From: Cyprinodon diabolis
Lineage: Eukaryota; Chordata; Actinopteri; Cyprinodontiformes; Cyprinodontidae
Reading direction: 5' to 3'
Assembly (NCBI GenBank): GCA_030533445.1
Contig: JARPUW010000256.1
Span: 186,001 to 250,000, forward strand
Length of the DNA stretch: 64,000 bases
Made by a program: the position numbers and the translations under genes. Below, in pieces: positions 47,739 through 59,817 of this stretch; the stretch's first letter is position 1, and each line of letters starts with the position of its first letter. Below the pieces are notes generated by a model that saw nothing but the letters and a program-made list of their open reading frames with translations, was not told the origin of the DNA and did not search any database.

Positions 47739-50700
47739 GGCCTCTGGAGTTGTAACAGACAAACCATTAATGATACAGCCATGATCTTTTCTGGCAATCA
47801 TCTAAAGCTGAAAACTAACAATTTGAAATAGATTGGAGCAGATGTTTTTGGTTCCAAGTTTCAAATCATAGGTTTGAGGCCAAAACGCTCTTTTCACAGT
47901 GAGATAATGCCATTTTGGCCTCTGGAGTTGTAACACACAAACCATTAATGATACAGCCATGATCTTTTCTGGCAATCATCTAGAGCTGAAAACTAACAAT
48001 ATAAAGTAGATTTGAGCAGATGTTTTTGGTTCCAAGCTTCAAATCATAGGTTTGAGGCCAAAACGCTCTTTTCACAGTGAGATAATGCCATTTTGGCCTC
48101 TGGAGTTGTAACAGACAAACCATTAATGATACAGCCATGATCTTTTCTAGCAATCATCTAGAGCTGAAAACTAACAATATAAAGTAGATTTGAGCAGATG
48201 TTTTTGGTTCCAAACTTCAAATCAGAGGTTTGAGGCCAAAACGCTCGTTTCACAGTGAGATAATGCCATTTTGGCCTCTGGAGTTGTAACAGACAAACCA
48301 TTAATGATACAGCCATGATCTTTTCTGGCAATCATCTAGAGCTGAAAACTAACAATATAAAGTAGATTTGAGCAGATGTTTTTGGTTCCACGCTTCAAAT
48401 CAGAAGTTGAGGCCAAAACGCTCTTTTCACAGTGAGATAATGCCATTTTGGCCTCTGGAGTTGTAACAGACAAACCATTAATGATACAGCCATGATCTTT
48501 TCTGGCAATCATCTAGAGCTGAAAACTAACAATATAAAGTAGATTGGAGCAGATGTTTTTGGGTCCACGCTTCAAATCAGAAGTTGAGGCCAAAACGCTC
48601 TTTTCACAGTGAGATAATGCCATTTTGGCCTCTGGAGTTGTAACAGACAAACCATTAATGATACAGCCATGATCTTTTCTGGCAATCATCTAGAGCTGAA
48701 AACTAACAATATAAAGTAGATTTGAGCAGATGTTTTTGGTTCCAAGCTTCAAATCAGAGGTTTGAGGCCAAAACGCTCGTTTCACAGTGAGATAATGCCA
48801 TTTTGGCCTCTGGAGTTGTAACAGACAAACCATTAATGATACAGCCATGATCTTTTCTGGCAATCATCTAGAGCTGAAAACTAACAATATAAAGTAGATT
48901 TGAGCAGATGTTTTTGGTTCCAAGCTTCAAATCAGAGGTTTGAGGCCAAAACGCTCGTTTCACACTGAGATAATGCCATTTTGGCCTCTGGAGTTGTAAC
49001 AGACAAACCGTTAATGATACAGCCATGATCTTTTCTGGCAATCATCTAGAGCTGAAAACTAACAATATAAAGTAGATTTGAGCAGATGTTTTTGGTTCCA
49101 AGCTTCAAATCAGAAGTTGAGGCCAAAACGCTCTTTTCACAGTGAGATAATGCCATTTTGGCCTCTGGAGTTGTAACAGACAAACCATTAATGATACAGC
49201 CATGATCTTTTCTGGCAATCATCTAGAGCTGAAAACTAACAATATAAAGTAGATTTGAGCAGATGTTTTTGGTTCCAAGCTTCAAATCAGAAGTTGAGGC
49301 CAAAACGCTCTTTTCACAGTGAGATAATGCCATTTTGGCCTCTGGAGTTGTAACAGACAAACCATTAATGATACAGCCATGATCTTTTCTGGCAATCATC
49401 TAAAGCTGAAAACTAACAATATAAAGTAGATTTGAGCAGATGTTTTTGGTTCCAAGCTTCAAATCATAGGTTTGAGGCCAAAACGCTCTTTTCACAGTGA
49501 GATAATCCCATTTTGGCCTCTGGAGTTGTAACAGACAAACCATTAATGATACAGCCATGATCTTTTCTGGCAATCATCTAGAGCTGAAAACTAACAATAT
49601 AAAGTAGATTTGAGCAGATGTTTTTGGTTCCAAGCTTCAAATCAGAAGTTGAGGCCAAAACGCTCTTTTCACAGTGAGATAATGCAATTTTGGCCTCTGG
49701 AGTTGTAACAGACAAACCATTAATGATACAGCCATGATCTTTTCTGGCAATCATCTAAAGCTGAAAACTAACAATTTGAAATAGATTGGAGCAGATGTTT
49801 TTGGTTCCAAGCTTCAAATCATAGGTTTGAGGCCAAAACGCTCTTTTCACAGTGAGATAATGCCATTTTGGCCTCTGGAGTTGTAACACACAAACCATTA
49901 ATGATACAGCCATGATCTTTTCTGGCAATCATCTAGAGCTGAAAACTAACAATATAAAGTAGATTTGAGCAGATGTTTTTGGTTCCAAGCTTCAAATCAT
50001 AGGTTTGAGGCCAAAACGCTCTTTTCACAGTGAGATAATGCCATTTTGGCCTCTGGAGTTGTAACAGACAAACCATTAATGATACAGCCATGATCTTTTC
50101 TAGCAATCATCTAGAGCTGAAAACTAACAATATAAAGTAGATTTGAGCAGATGTTTTTGGTTCCAAGCTTCAAATCAGAGGTTTGAGGCCAAAACGCTCG
50201 TTTCACAGTGAGATAATGCCATTTTGGCCTCTGGAGTTGTAACAGACAAACCATTAATGATACAGCCATGATCTTTTCTGGCAATCATCTAGAGCTGAAA
50301 ACTAACAATATAAAGTAGATTTGAGCAGATGTTTTTGGTTCCACGCTTCAAATCAGAAGTTGAGGCCAAAACGCTCTTTTCACAGTGAGATAATGCCATT
50401 TTGGCCTCTGGAGTTGTAACAGACAAACCATTAATGATACAGCCATGATCTTTTCTGGCAATCATCTAGAGCTGAAAACTAACAATATAAAGTAGATTGG
50501 AGCAGATGTTTTTGGGTCCACGCTTCAAATCAGAAGTTGAGGCCAAAACGCTCTTTTCACAGTGAGATAATGCCATTTTGGCCTCTGGAGTTGTAACAGA
50601 CAAACCATTAATGATACAGCCATGATCTTTTCTGGCAATCATCTAGAGCTGAAAACTAACAATATAAAGTAGATTTGAGCAGATGTTTTTGGTTCCAAGC

Positions 50701-51112
50701 TTCAAATCAGAGGTTTGAGGCCAAAACGCTCGTTTCACAGTGAGATAATGCCATTTTGGCCTCTGGAGTTGTAACAGACAAACCATTAATGATACAGCCA
50801 TGATCTTTTCTGGCAATCATCTAGAGCTGAAAACTAACAATATAAAGTAGATTTGAGCAGATGTTTTTGGTTCCAAGCTTCAAATCAGAGGTTTGAGGCC
50901 AAAACGCTCGTTTCACACTGAGATAATGCCATTTTGGCCTCTGGAGTTGTAACAGACAAACCGTTAATGATACAGCCATGATCTTTTCTGGCAATCATCT
51001 AGAGCTGAAAACTAACAATATAAAGTAGATTTGAGCAGATGTTTTTGGTTCCAAGCTTCAAATCAGAAGTTGAGGCCAAAACGCTCTTTTCACAGTGAGA
51101 TAATGCCATTTT
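47207..51112. repeat. Directly tandem pair of the 1,953-bp 11-monomer unit U
   Basis: Unit U is A-B-J-N-D-X-C-G-X-F-A, with CTAGC in its first X and CCGTTAATG in its last A. Copies are 34958-36910, 42767-44719, 47207-49159, 49160-51112 and 53600-55552, all 1,953 bp. Only the third and fourth abut. A sixth copy without the leading A-B-J lies at 59818-61238. Confidence 0.87.
47739..49691. repeat. 11-monomer block, hybrid form (1,953 bp)
   Basis: The order is N-D-X-C-G-X-F-A-A-B-J. The first eight monomers (CTAGC at 48149, CCGTTAATG at 49010) match the 14-mer, and the last three match the end of the 11-mer G' form. The join is at 49159/49160. Private changes AAGTTTC (near 47859) and AAACTTC (near 48213) destroy two HindIII-type sites. 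Confidence 0.86.
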
Positions 51113-52179
51113 GGCCTCTGGAGTTGTAACAGACAAACAATTAATGATACAGCCATGATCTTTTCTGGCAATCATCTAAAGCTGAAAACTAACAATATAA
51201 AGTAGATTTGAGCAGATGTTTTTGGTTCCAAGCTTCAAATCATAGGTTTGAGAACAAAACGCTCTTTTCACAGTGAGATAATCCCATTTTGGCCTCTGGA
51301 GTTGTAACAGACAAACCATTAATGATACAGCCATGATCTTTTCTGGCAATCATCTAGAGCTGAAAACTAACAATATAAAGTAGATTTGAGCAGATGTTTT
51401 TGGTTCCAAGCTTCAAATCAGAGGTTTGAGGCCAAAACGCTCGTTTCACAGTGAGATAATGCCATTTTGGCCTCTGGAGTTGTAACAGACAAACCATTAA
51501 TGATACAGCCATGATCTTTTCTGGCAATCATCTAGAGCTGAAAACTAACAATATAAAGTAGATTTGAGCAGATGTTTTTGGTTCCACGCTTCAAATCAGA
51601 AGTTGAGGCCAAAACGCTCTTTTCACAGTGAGATAATGCCATTTTGGCCTCTGGAGTTGTAACAGACAAACCATTAATGATACAGCCATGATCTTTTCTG
51701 GCAATCATCTAGAGCTGAAAACTAACAATATAAAGTAGATTGGAGCAGATGTTTTTTGGTCCACGCTTCAAATCAGAAGTTGAGGCCAAAACGCTCTTTT
51801 CACAGTGAGATAATGCCATTTTGGCCTCTGGAGTTGTAACAGACAAACCATTAATGATACAGCCATGATCTTTTCTGGCAATCATCTAGAGCTGAAAACT
51901 AACAATATAAAGTAGATTTGAGCAGATGTTTTTGGTTCCAAGCTTCAAATCAGAGGTTTGAGGGCAAAACGCTCGTTTCACAGTGAGATAATGCCATTTT
52001 TTGGCCTCTGGAGTTGTAACAGACAAACCATTAATGATACAGCCATGATCTTTTCTGGCAATCATCTAGAGCTGAAAACTAACAATATAAAGTAGATTTG
52101 AGCAGATGTTTTTGGTTCCAAGCTTCAAATCAGAAGTTGAGGGCAAAACGCTCTTTTCACAGTGAGATAATGCAATTTT
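49692..52179. repeat. 14-monomer higher-order repeat, copy 2 (2,488 bp)
   Basis: Same order as the block at 43299, with every marker of that copy: CTAGC 50102, CCGTTAATG 50963, ACAATTA 51139, GAGAAC 51250, GTTTTTTGGTCC, two GAGGGC monomers and the six-T run near 51997. Confidence 0.88.
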
Positions 52180-54131
52180 GGCCTCTGGAGTTGTAACAGA
52201 CAAACCATTAATGATACAGCCATGATCTTTTCTGGCAATCATCTAAAGCTGAAAACTAACAATTTGAAATAGATTGGAGCAGATGTTTTTGGTTCCAAGC
52301 TTCAAATCATAGGTTTGAGGCCAAAACGCTCTTTTCACAGTGAGATAATGCCATTTTGGCCTCTGGAGTTGTAACACACAAACCATTAATGATACAGCCA
52401 TGATCTTTTCTGGCAATCATCTAGAGCTGAAAACTAACAATATAAAGTAGATTTGAGCAGATGTTTTTGGTTCCAAGCTTCAAATCATAGGTTTGAGGCC
52501 AAAACGCTCTTTTCACAGTGAGATAATGCCATTTTGGCCTCTGGAGTTGTAACAGACAAACCATTAATGATACAGCCATGATCTTTTCTGGCAATCATCT
52601 AGAGCTGAAAACTAACAATATAAAGTAGATTGGAGCAGATGTTTTTGGTTCCACGCTTCAAATCAGAAGTTGAGGCCAAAACGCTCTTTTCACAGTGAGA
52701 TAATGCCATTTTGGCCTCTGGAGTTGTAACAGACAAACCATTAATGATACAGCCATGATCTTTTCTGGCAATCATCTAGAGCTGAAAACTAACAATATAA
52801 AGTAGATTTGAGCAGATGTTTTTGGTTCCAAGCTTCAAATCAGAGGTTTGAGGCCAAAACGCTCGTTTCACAGTGAGATAATGCCATTTTGGCCTCTGGA
52901 GTTGTAACAGACAAACCATTAATGATACAGCCATGATCTTTTCTGGCAATCATCTAGAGCTGAAAACTAACAATATAAAGTAGATTTGAGCAGATGTTTT
53001 TGGTTCCACGCTTCAAATCAGAAGTTGAGGCCAAAACGCTCTTTTCACAGTGAGATAATGCCATTTTGGCCTCTGGAGTTGTAACAGACAAACCATTAAT
53101 GATACAGCCATGATCTTTTCTGGCAATCATCTAGAGCTGAAAACTAACAATATAAAGTAGATTTGAGCAGATGTTTTTGGTTCCAAGCTTCAAATCATAG
53201 GTTTGAGGCCAAAACGCTCTTTTCACACTGAGATAATGCCATTTTGGCCTCTGGAGTTGTAACAGACAAACCATTAATGATACAGCCATGATCTTTTCTG
53301 GCAATCATCTAGAGCTGAAAACTAACAATATAAAGTAGATTTGAGCAGATGTTTTTGGTTCCAAGCTTCAAATCAGAAGTTGAGGCCAAAACGCTCTTTT
53401 CACAGTGAGATAATGCCATTTTGGCCTCTGGAGTTGTAACAGACAAACCATTAATGATACAGCCATGATCTTTTCTGGCAATCATCTAGAGCTGAAAACT
53501 AACAATATAAAGTAGATTTGAGCAGATGTTTTTGGTTCCACGCTTCAAATCAGAAGTTGAGGCCAAAACGCTCTTTTCACAGTGAGATAATGCCATTTTG
53601 GCCTCTGGAGTTGTAACAGACAAACCATTAATGATACAGCCATGATCTTTTCTGGCAATCATCTAGAGCTGAAAACTAACAATATAAAGTAGATTTGAGC
53701 AGATGTTTTTGGTTCCAAGCTTCAAATCAGAAGTTGAGGCCAAAACGCTCTTTTCACAGTGAGATAATGCCATTTTGGCCTCTGGAGTTGTAACAGACAA
53801 ACCATTAATGATACAGCCATGATCTTTTCTGGCAATCATCTAAAGCTGAAAACTAACAATATAAAGTAGATTTGAGCAGATGTTTTTGGTTCCAAGCTTC
53901 AAATCATAGGTTTGAGGCCAAAACGCTCTTTTCACAGTGAGATAATCCCATTTTGGCCTCTGGAGTTGTAACAGACAAACCATTAATGATACAGCCATGA
54001 TCTTTTCTGGCAATCATCTAGAGCTGAAAACTAACAATATAAAGTAGATTTGAGCAGATGTTTTTGGTTCCAAGCTTCAAATCAGAAGTTGAGGCCAAAA
54101 CGCTCTTTTCACAGTGAGATAATGCAATTTT
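52180..54131. repeat. 11-monomer block, G' form, copy 2 (1,952 bp)
   Basis: N-D-G'-X-C-H-A-C-A-B-J, the partner of 45787-47738 at an offset of 6,393 bp. Confidence 0.86.
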
Positions 54132-56619
54132 GGCCTCTGGAGTTGTAACAGACAAACCATTAATGATACAGCCATGATCTTTTCTGGCAATCATCTAAAG
54201 CTGAAAACTAACAATTTGAAATAGATTGGAGCAGATGTTTTTGGTTCCAAGCTTCAAATCATAGGTTTGAGGCCAAAACGCTCTTTTCACAGTGAGATAA
54301 TGCCATTTTGGCCTCTGGAGTTGTAACACACAAACCATTAATGATACAGCCATGATCTTTTCTGGCAATCATCTAGAGCTGAAAACTAACAATATAAAGT
54401 AGATTTGAGCAGATGTTTTTGGTTCCAAGCTTCAAATCATAGGTTTGAGGCCAAAACGCTCTTTTCACAGTGAGATAATGCCATTTTGGCCTCTGGAGTT
54501 GTAACAGACAAACCATTAATGATACAGCCATGATCTTTTCTAGCAATCATCTAGAGCTGAAAACTAACAATATAAAGTAGATTTGAGCAGATGTTTTTGG
54601 TTCCAAGCTTCAAATCAGAGGTTTGAGGCCAAAACGCTCGTTTCACAGTGAGATAATGCCATTTTGGCCTCTGGAGTTGTAACAGACAAACCATTAATGA
54701 TACAGCCATGATCTTTTCTGGCAATCATCTAGAGCTGAAAACTAACAATATAAAGTAGATTTGAGCAGATGTTTTTGGTTCCACGCTTCAAATCAGAAGT
54801 TGAGGCCAAAACGCTCTTTTCACAGTGAGATAATGCCATTTTGGCCTCTGGAGTTGTAACAGACAAACCATTAATGATACAGCCATGATCTTTTCTGGCA
54901 ATCATCTAGAGCTGAAAACTAACAATATAAAGTAGATTGGAGCAGATGTTTTTGGGTCCACGCTTCAAATCAGAAGTTGAGGCCAAAACGCTCTTTTCAC
55001 AGTGAGATAATGCCATTTTGGCCTCTGGAGTTGTAACAGACAAACCATTAATGATACAGCCATGATCTTTTCTGGCAATCATCTAGAGCTGAAAACTAAC
55101 AATATAAAGTAGATTTGAGCAGATGTTTTTGGTTCCAAGCTTCAAATCAGAGGTTTGAGGCCAAAACGCTCTTTTCACAGTGAGATAATGCCATTTTGGC
55201 CTCTGGAGTTGTAACAGACAAACCATTAATGATACAGCCATGATCTTTTCTGGCAATCATCTAGAGCTGAAAACTAACAATATAAAGTAGATTTGAGCAG
55301 ATGTTTTTGGTTCCAAGCTTCAAATCAGAGGTTTGAGGCCAAAACGCTCGTTTCACACTGAGATAATGCCATTTTGGCCTCTGGAGTTGTAACAGACAAA
55401 CCGTTAATGATACAGCCATGATCTTTTCTGGCAATCATCTAGAGCTGAAAACTAACAATATAAAGTAGATTTGAGCAGATGTTTTTGGTTCCAAGCTTCA
55501 AATCAGAAGTTGAGGCCAAAACGCTCTTTTCACAGTGAGATAATGCCATTTTGGCCTCTGGAGTTGTAACAGACAAACAATTAATGATACAGCCATGATC
55601 TTTTCTGGCAATCATCTAAAGCTGAAAACTAACAATATAAAGTAGATTTGAGCAGATGTTTTTGGTTCCAAGCTTCAAATCATAGGTTTGAGAACAAAAC
55701 GCTCTTTTCACAGTGAGATAATCCCATTTTGGCCTCTGGAGTTGTAACAGACAAACCATTAATGATACAGCCATGATCTTTTCTGGCAATCATCTAGAGC
55801 TGAAAACTAACAATATAAAGTAGATTTGAGCAGATGTTTTTGGTTCCAAGCTTCAAATCAGAGGTTTGAGGCCAAAACGCTCGTTTCACAGTGAGATAAT
55901 GCCATTTTGGCCTCTGGAGTTGTAACAGACAAACCATTAATGATACAGCCATGATCTTTTCTGGCAATCATCTAGAGCTGAAAACTAACAATATAAAGTA
56001 GATTTGAGCAGATGTTTTTGGTTCCACGCTTCAAATCAGAAGTTGAGGCCAAAACGCTCTTTTCACAGTGAGATAATGCCATTTTGGCCTCTGGAGTTGT
56101 AACAGACAAACCATTAATGATACAGCCATGATCTTTTCTGGCAATCATCTAGAGCTGAAAACTAACAATATAAAGTAGATTGGAGCAGATGTTTTTGGGT
56201 CCACGCTTCAAATCAGAAGTTGAGGCCAAAACGCTCTTTTCACAGTGAGATAATGCCATTTTGGCCTCTGGAGTTGTAACAGACAAACCATTAATGATAC
56301 AGCCATGATCTTTTCTGGCAATCATCTAGAGCTGAAAACTAACAATATAAAGTAGATTTGAGCAGATGTTTTTGGTTCCAAGCTTCAAATCAGAGGTTTG
56401 AGGCCAAAACGCTCGTTTCACAGTGAGATAATGCCATTTTTTGGCCTCTGGAGTTGTAACAGACAAACCATTAATGATACAGCCATGATCTTTTCTGGCA
56501 ATCATCTAGAGCTGAAAACTAACAATATAAAGTAGATTTGAGCAGATGTTTTTGGTTCCAAGCTTCAAATCAGAAGTTGAGGCCAAAACGCTCTTTTCAC
56601 AGTGAGATAATGCAATTTT
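54132..56619. repeat. 14-monomer higher-order repeat, copy 3 (2,488 bp)
   Basis: Same order as copies 1 and 2, with CTAGC 54542, CCGTTAATG 55403, ACAATTA, GAGAAC 55690 and the six-T run near 56437. It lacks both GAGGGC changes, has GTTTTTGGGTCC in the second G, and has CTCTTTT in place of CTCGTTT in the X at 55020. It therefore belongs to a separate sublineage from copies 1 and 2. Confidence 0.87.
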
Positions 56620-58751
56620 GGCCTCTGGAGTTGTAACAGACAAACCATTAATGATACAGCCATGATCTTTTCTGGCAATCATCTAAAGCTGAAAACTAAC
56701 AATTTGAAATAGATTGGAGCAGATGTTTTTGGTTCCAAGCTTCAAATCATAGGTTTGAGGCCAAAACGCTCTTTTCACAGTGAGATAATGCCATTTTGGC
56801 CTCTGGAGTTGTAACACACAAACCATTAATGATACAGCCATGATCTTTTCTGGCAATCATCTAGAGCTGAAAACTAACAATATAAAGTAGATTTGAGCAG
56901 ATGTTTTTGGTTCCAAGCTTCAAATCATAGGTTTGAGGCCAAAACGCTCTTTTCACAGTGAGATAATGCCATTTTGGCCTCTGGAGTTGTAACAGACAAA
57001 CCATTAATGATACAGCCATGATCTTTTCTGGCAATCATCTAGAGCTGAAAACTAACAATATAAAGTAGATTTGAGCAGATGTTTTTGGTTCCAAGCTTCA
57101 AATCAGAGGTTTGAGGCCAAAACGCTCGTTTCACAGTGAGATAATGCCATTTTGGCCTCTGGAGTTGTAACAGACAAACCATTAATGATACAGCCATGAT
57201 CTTTTCTGGCAATCATCTAGAGCTGAAAACTAACAATATAAAGTAGATTTGAGCAGATGTTTTTGGTTCCACGCTTCAAATCAGAAGTTGAGGCCAAAAC
57301 GCTCTTTTCACAGTGAGATAATGCCATTTTGGCCTCTGGAGTTGTAACAGACAAACCATTAATGATACAGCCATGATCTTTTCTGGCAATCATCTAGAGC
57401 TGAAAACTAACAATATAAAGTAGATTGGAGCAGATGTTTTTGGGTCCACGCTTCAAATCAGAAGTTGAGGCCAAAACGCTCTTTTCACAGTGAGATAATG
57501 CCATTTTGGCCTCTGGAGTTGTAACAGACAAACCATTAATGATACAGCCATGATCTTTTCTGGCAATCATCTAGAGCTGAAAACTAACAATATAAAGTAG
57601 ATTTGAGCAGATGTTTTTGGTTCCAAGCTTCAAATCAGAGGTTTGAGGCCAAAACGCTCGTTTCACAGTGAGATAATGCCATTTTGGCCTCTGGAGTTGT
57701 AACAGACAAACCATTAATGATACAGCCATGATCTTTTCTGGCAATCATCTAGAGCTGAAAACTAACAATATAAAGTAGATTTGAGCAGATGTTTTTGGTT
57801 CCAAGCTTCAAATCAGAGGTTTGAGGCCAAAACGCTCGTTTCACACTGAGATAATGCCATTTTGGCCTCTGGAGTTGTAACAGACAAACCATTAATGATA
57901 CAGCCATGATCTTTTCTGGCAATCATCTAGAGCTGAAAACTAACAATATAAAGTAGATTTGAGCAGATGTTTTTGGTTCCAAGCTTCAAATCAGAGGTTT
58001 GAGGCCAAAACGCTCGTTTCACACTGAGATAATGCCATTTTGGCCTCTGGAGTTGTAACAGACAAACCATTAATGATACAGCCATGATCTTTTCTGGCAA
58101 TCATCTAGAGCTGAAAACTAACCATATAAAGTAGATTTGAGCAGATGTTTTTGGTTCCAAGCTTCAAATCAGAAGTTGAGGCCAAAACGCTCTTTTCACA
58201 GTGAGATAATGCCATTTTGGCCTCTGGAGTTGTAACAGACAAACCATTAATGATACAGCCATGATCTTTTCTGGCAATCATCTAAAGCTGAAAACTAAAA
58301 TTATAAAGTAGATTTGAGCAGATGTTTTTGGTTCCAAGCTTCAAATCATAGGTTTGAGAACAAAACGCTCTTTTCACAGTGAGATAATCCCATTTTGGCC
58401 TCTGGAGTTGTAACAGACAAACCATTAATGATACAGCCATGATCTTTTCTGGCAATCATCTAGAGCTGAAAACTAACAATATAAAGTAGATTTGAGCAGA
58501 TGTTTTTGGTTCCAAGCTTCAAATCAGAGGTTTGAGGCCAAAACGCTCGTTTCACAGTGAGATAATGCCATTTTGGCCTCTGGAGTTGTAACAGACAAAC
58601 CATTAAAGATACAGCCATGATCTTTTCTGGCAATCATCTAGAGCTGAAAACTAACAATATAAAGTAGATTTGAGCAGATGTTTTTGGTTCCACGCTTCAA
58701 ATCAGAAGTTGAGGCCAAAACGCTCTTTTCACAGTGAGATAATGCCATTTT
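56620..58751. repeat. 12-monomer block (2,132 bp)
   Basis: The order is N-D-X-C-G-X-F-F-A-B-X-C. Markers are AACCATATAAAG (58121), CTAAAATTATAAAG (58296), GAGAAC (58356) and CATTAAAGATAC near 58605. It is a relative of the 14-mer with an extra F and without the final G-X-J. The block that closes the window is its copy. Confidence 0.86.
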
Positions 58752-59106
58752 GGCCTCTGGAGTTGTAACAGACAAACCATTAATGATACAGCCATGATCT
58801 TTTCTGGCAATCATCTAAAGCTGAAAACTAACAATTTGAAATAGATTGGAGCAGATGTTTTTGGTTCCAAGCTTCAAATCATAGGTTTGAGGCCAAAACG
58901 CTCTTTTCACAGTGAGATAATTCCATTTTGGCCTCTGGAGTTGTAACAGACAAACCATTAATGATACAGCCATGATCTTTTCTGGCAATCATCTAGAGCT
59001 GAAAACTAACAATATAAAGTAGATTTGAGCAGATGTTTTTGGTTCCAAGCTTCAAATCAGAAGTTGAGGCCAAAACGCTCTTTTCACAGTGAGATAATGC
59101 AATTTT
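58752..59106. repeat. Two-monomer block N-J (355 bp)
   Basis: N (ending ATTCCATTTT near 58920) and J. This N is unusual in following a C monomer without the GCAA ending. It is a remnant block, probably left by deletion. Confidence 0.82.
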
Positions 59107-59817
59107 GGCCTCTGGAGTTGTAACAGACAAACCATTAATGATACAGCCATGATCTTTTCTGGCAATCATCTAAAGTTGAAAACTAACAATTTGAAATAGA
59201 TTGGAGCAGATGTTTTTGGTTCCAAGCTTCAAATCATAGGTTTGAGGCCAAAACGCTCTTTTCACAGTGAGATAATGCCATTTTGGCCTCTGGAGTTGTA
59301 ACACACAAACCATTAATGATACAGCCATGATCTTTTCTGGCAATCATCTAGAGCTGAAAACTAACAATATAAAGTAGATTTGAGCAGATGTTTTTGGTTC
59401 CAAGCTTCAAATCATAGGTTTGAGGCCAAAACGCTCTTTTCACAGTGAGATAATGCCATTTTGGCCTCTGGAGTTGTAACAGACAAACCATTAATGATAC
59501 AGCCATGATCTTTTCTGGCAATCATCTAGAGCTGAAAACTAACAATATAAAGTAGATTTGAGCAGATGTTTTTGGTTCCAAGCTTCAAATCAGAGGTTTG
59601 AGGCCAAAACGCTCGTTTCACAGTGAGATAATGCCATTTTGGCCTCTGGAGTTGTAACAGACAAACCATTAATGATACAGCCATGATCTTTTCTGGCAAT
59701 CATCTAGAGCTGAAAACTAACAATATAAAGTAGATTTGAGCAGATGTTTTTGGTTCCACGCTTCAAATCAGAATTTGAGGCCAAAACGCTCTTTTCACAG
59801 TGAGATAATGCCATTTT
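59107..59817. repeat. Four-monomer block N-D-X-C (711 bp)
   Basis: The N has TAAAGTTGAAAAC and the C has CAGAATTTGAGG near 59773. The next N follows C directly without a GCAA monomer, so the block looks truncated. Its right edge is the left end of the second copy of the 32-monomer duplication. Confidence 0.83.

Larger units (their letters stand above)
42767..49159. repeat. 36-monomer tandem duplication, copy 1 (6,393 bp)
   Basis: It contains A-B-J, the 14-mer at 43299, the 11-mer at 45787 and N-D-X-C-G-X-F-A. All markers recur 6,393 bp downstream, including the six-T run and both GAGGGC changes. I noticed three substitutions between the copies: AAGTTTC near 47859, AAACTTC near 48213, and CTCG against CTCT at 48774/55167. 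This indicates a very recent event. Confidence 0.88.
49160..55552. repeat. 36-monomer tandem duplication, copy 2 (6,393 bp)
   Basis: It directly abuts copy 1. It ends at the CCGTTAATG monomer (55376-55552); the following B monomer with ACAATTA is the original right flank. Confidence 0.87.
54132..59817. repeat. 32-monomer tandem duplication, copy 1 (5,686 bp)
   Basis: It consists of the 14-mer, 12-mer, 2-mer and 4-mer blocks. The markers CTAGC, CCGTTAATG, ACAATTA, GAGAAC, AACCATATAAAG and CTAAAATTATAAAG all recur at +5,685 or +5,686. Confidence 0.86.

Noticed and set aside
29279..55552. Treating the long duplications as certain biology
   Set aside because: Near-perfect 6-8 kb tandem copies in a satellite can also arise from assembly errors. 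They are reported as seen in the sequence, with read-level checks named, rather than as proven events.
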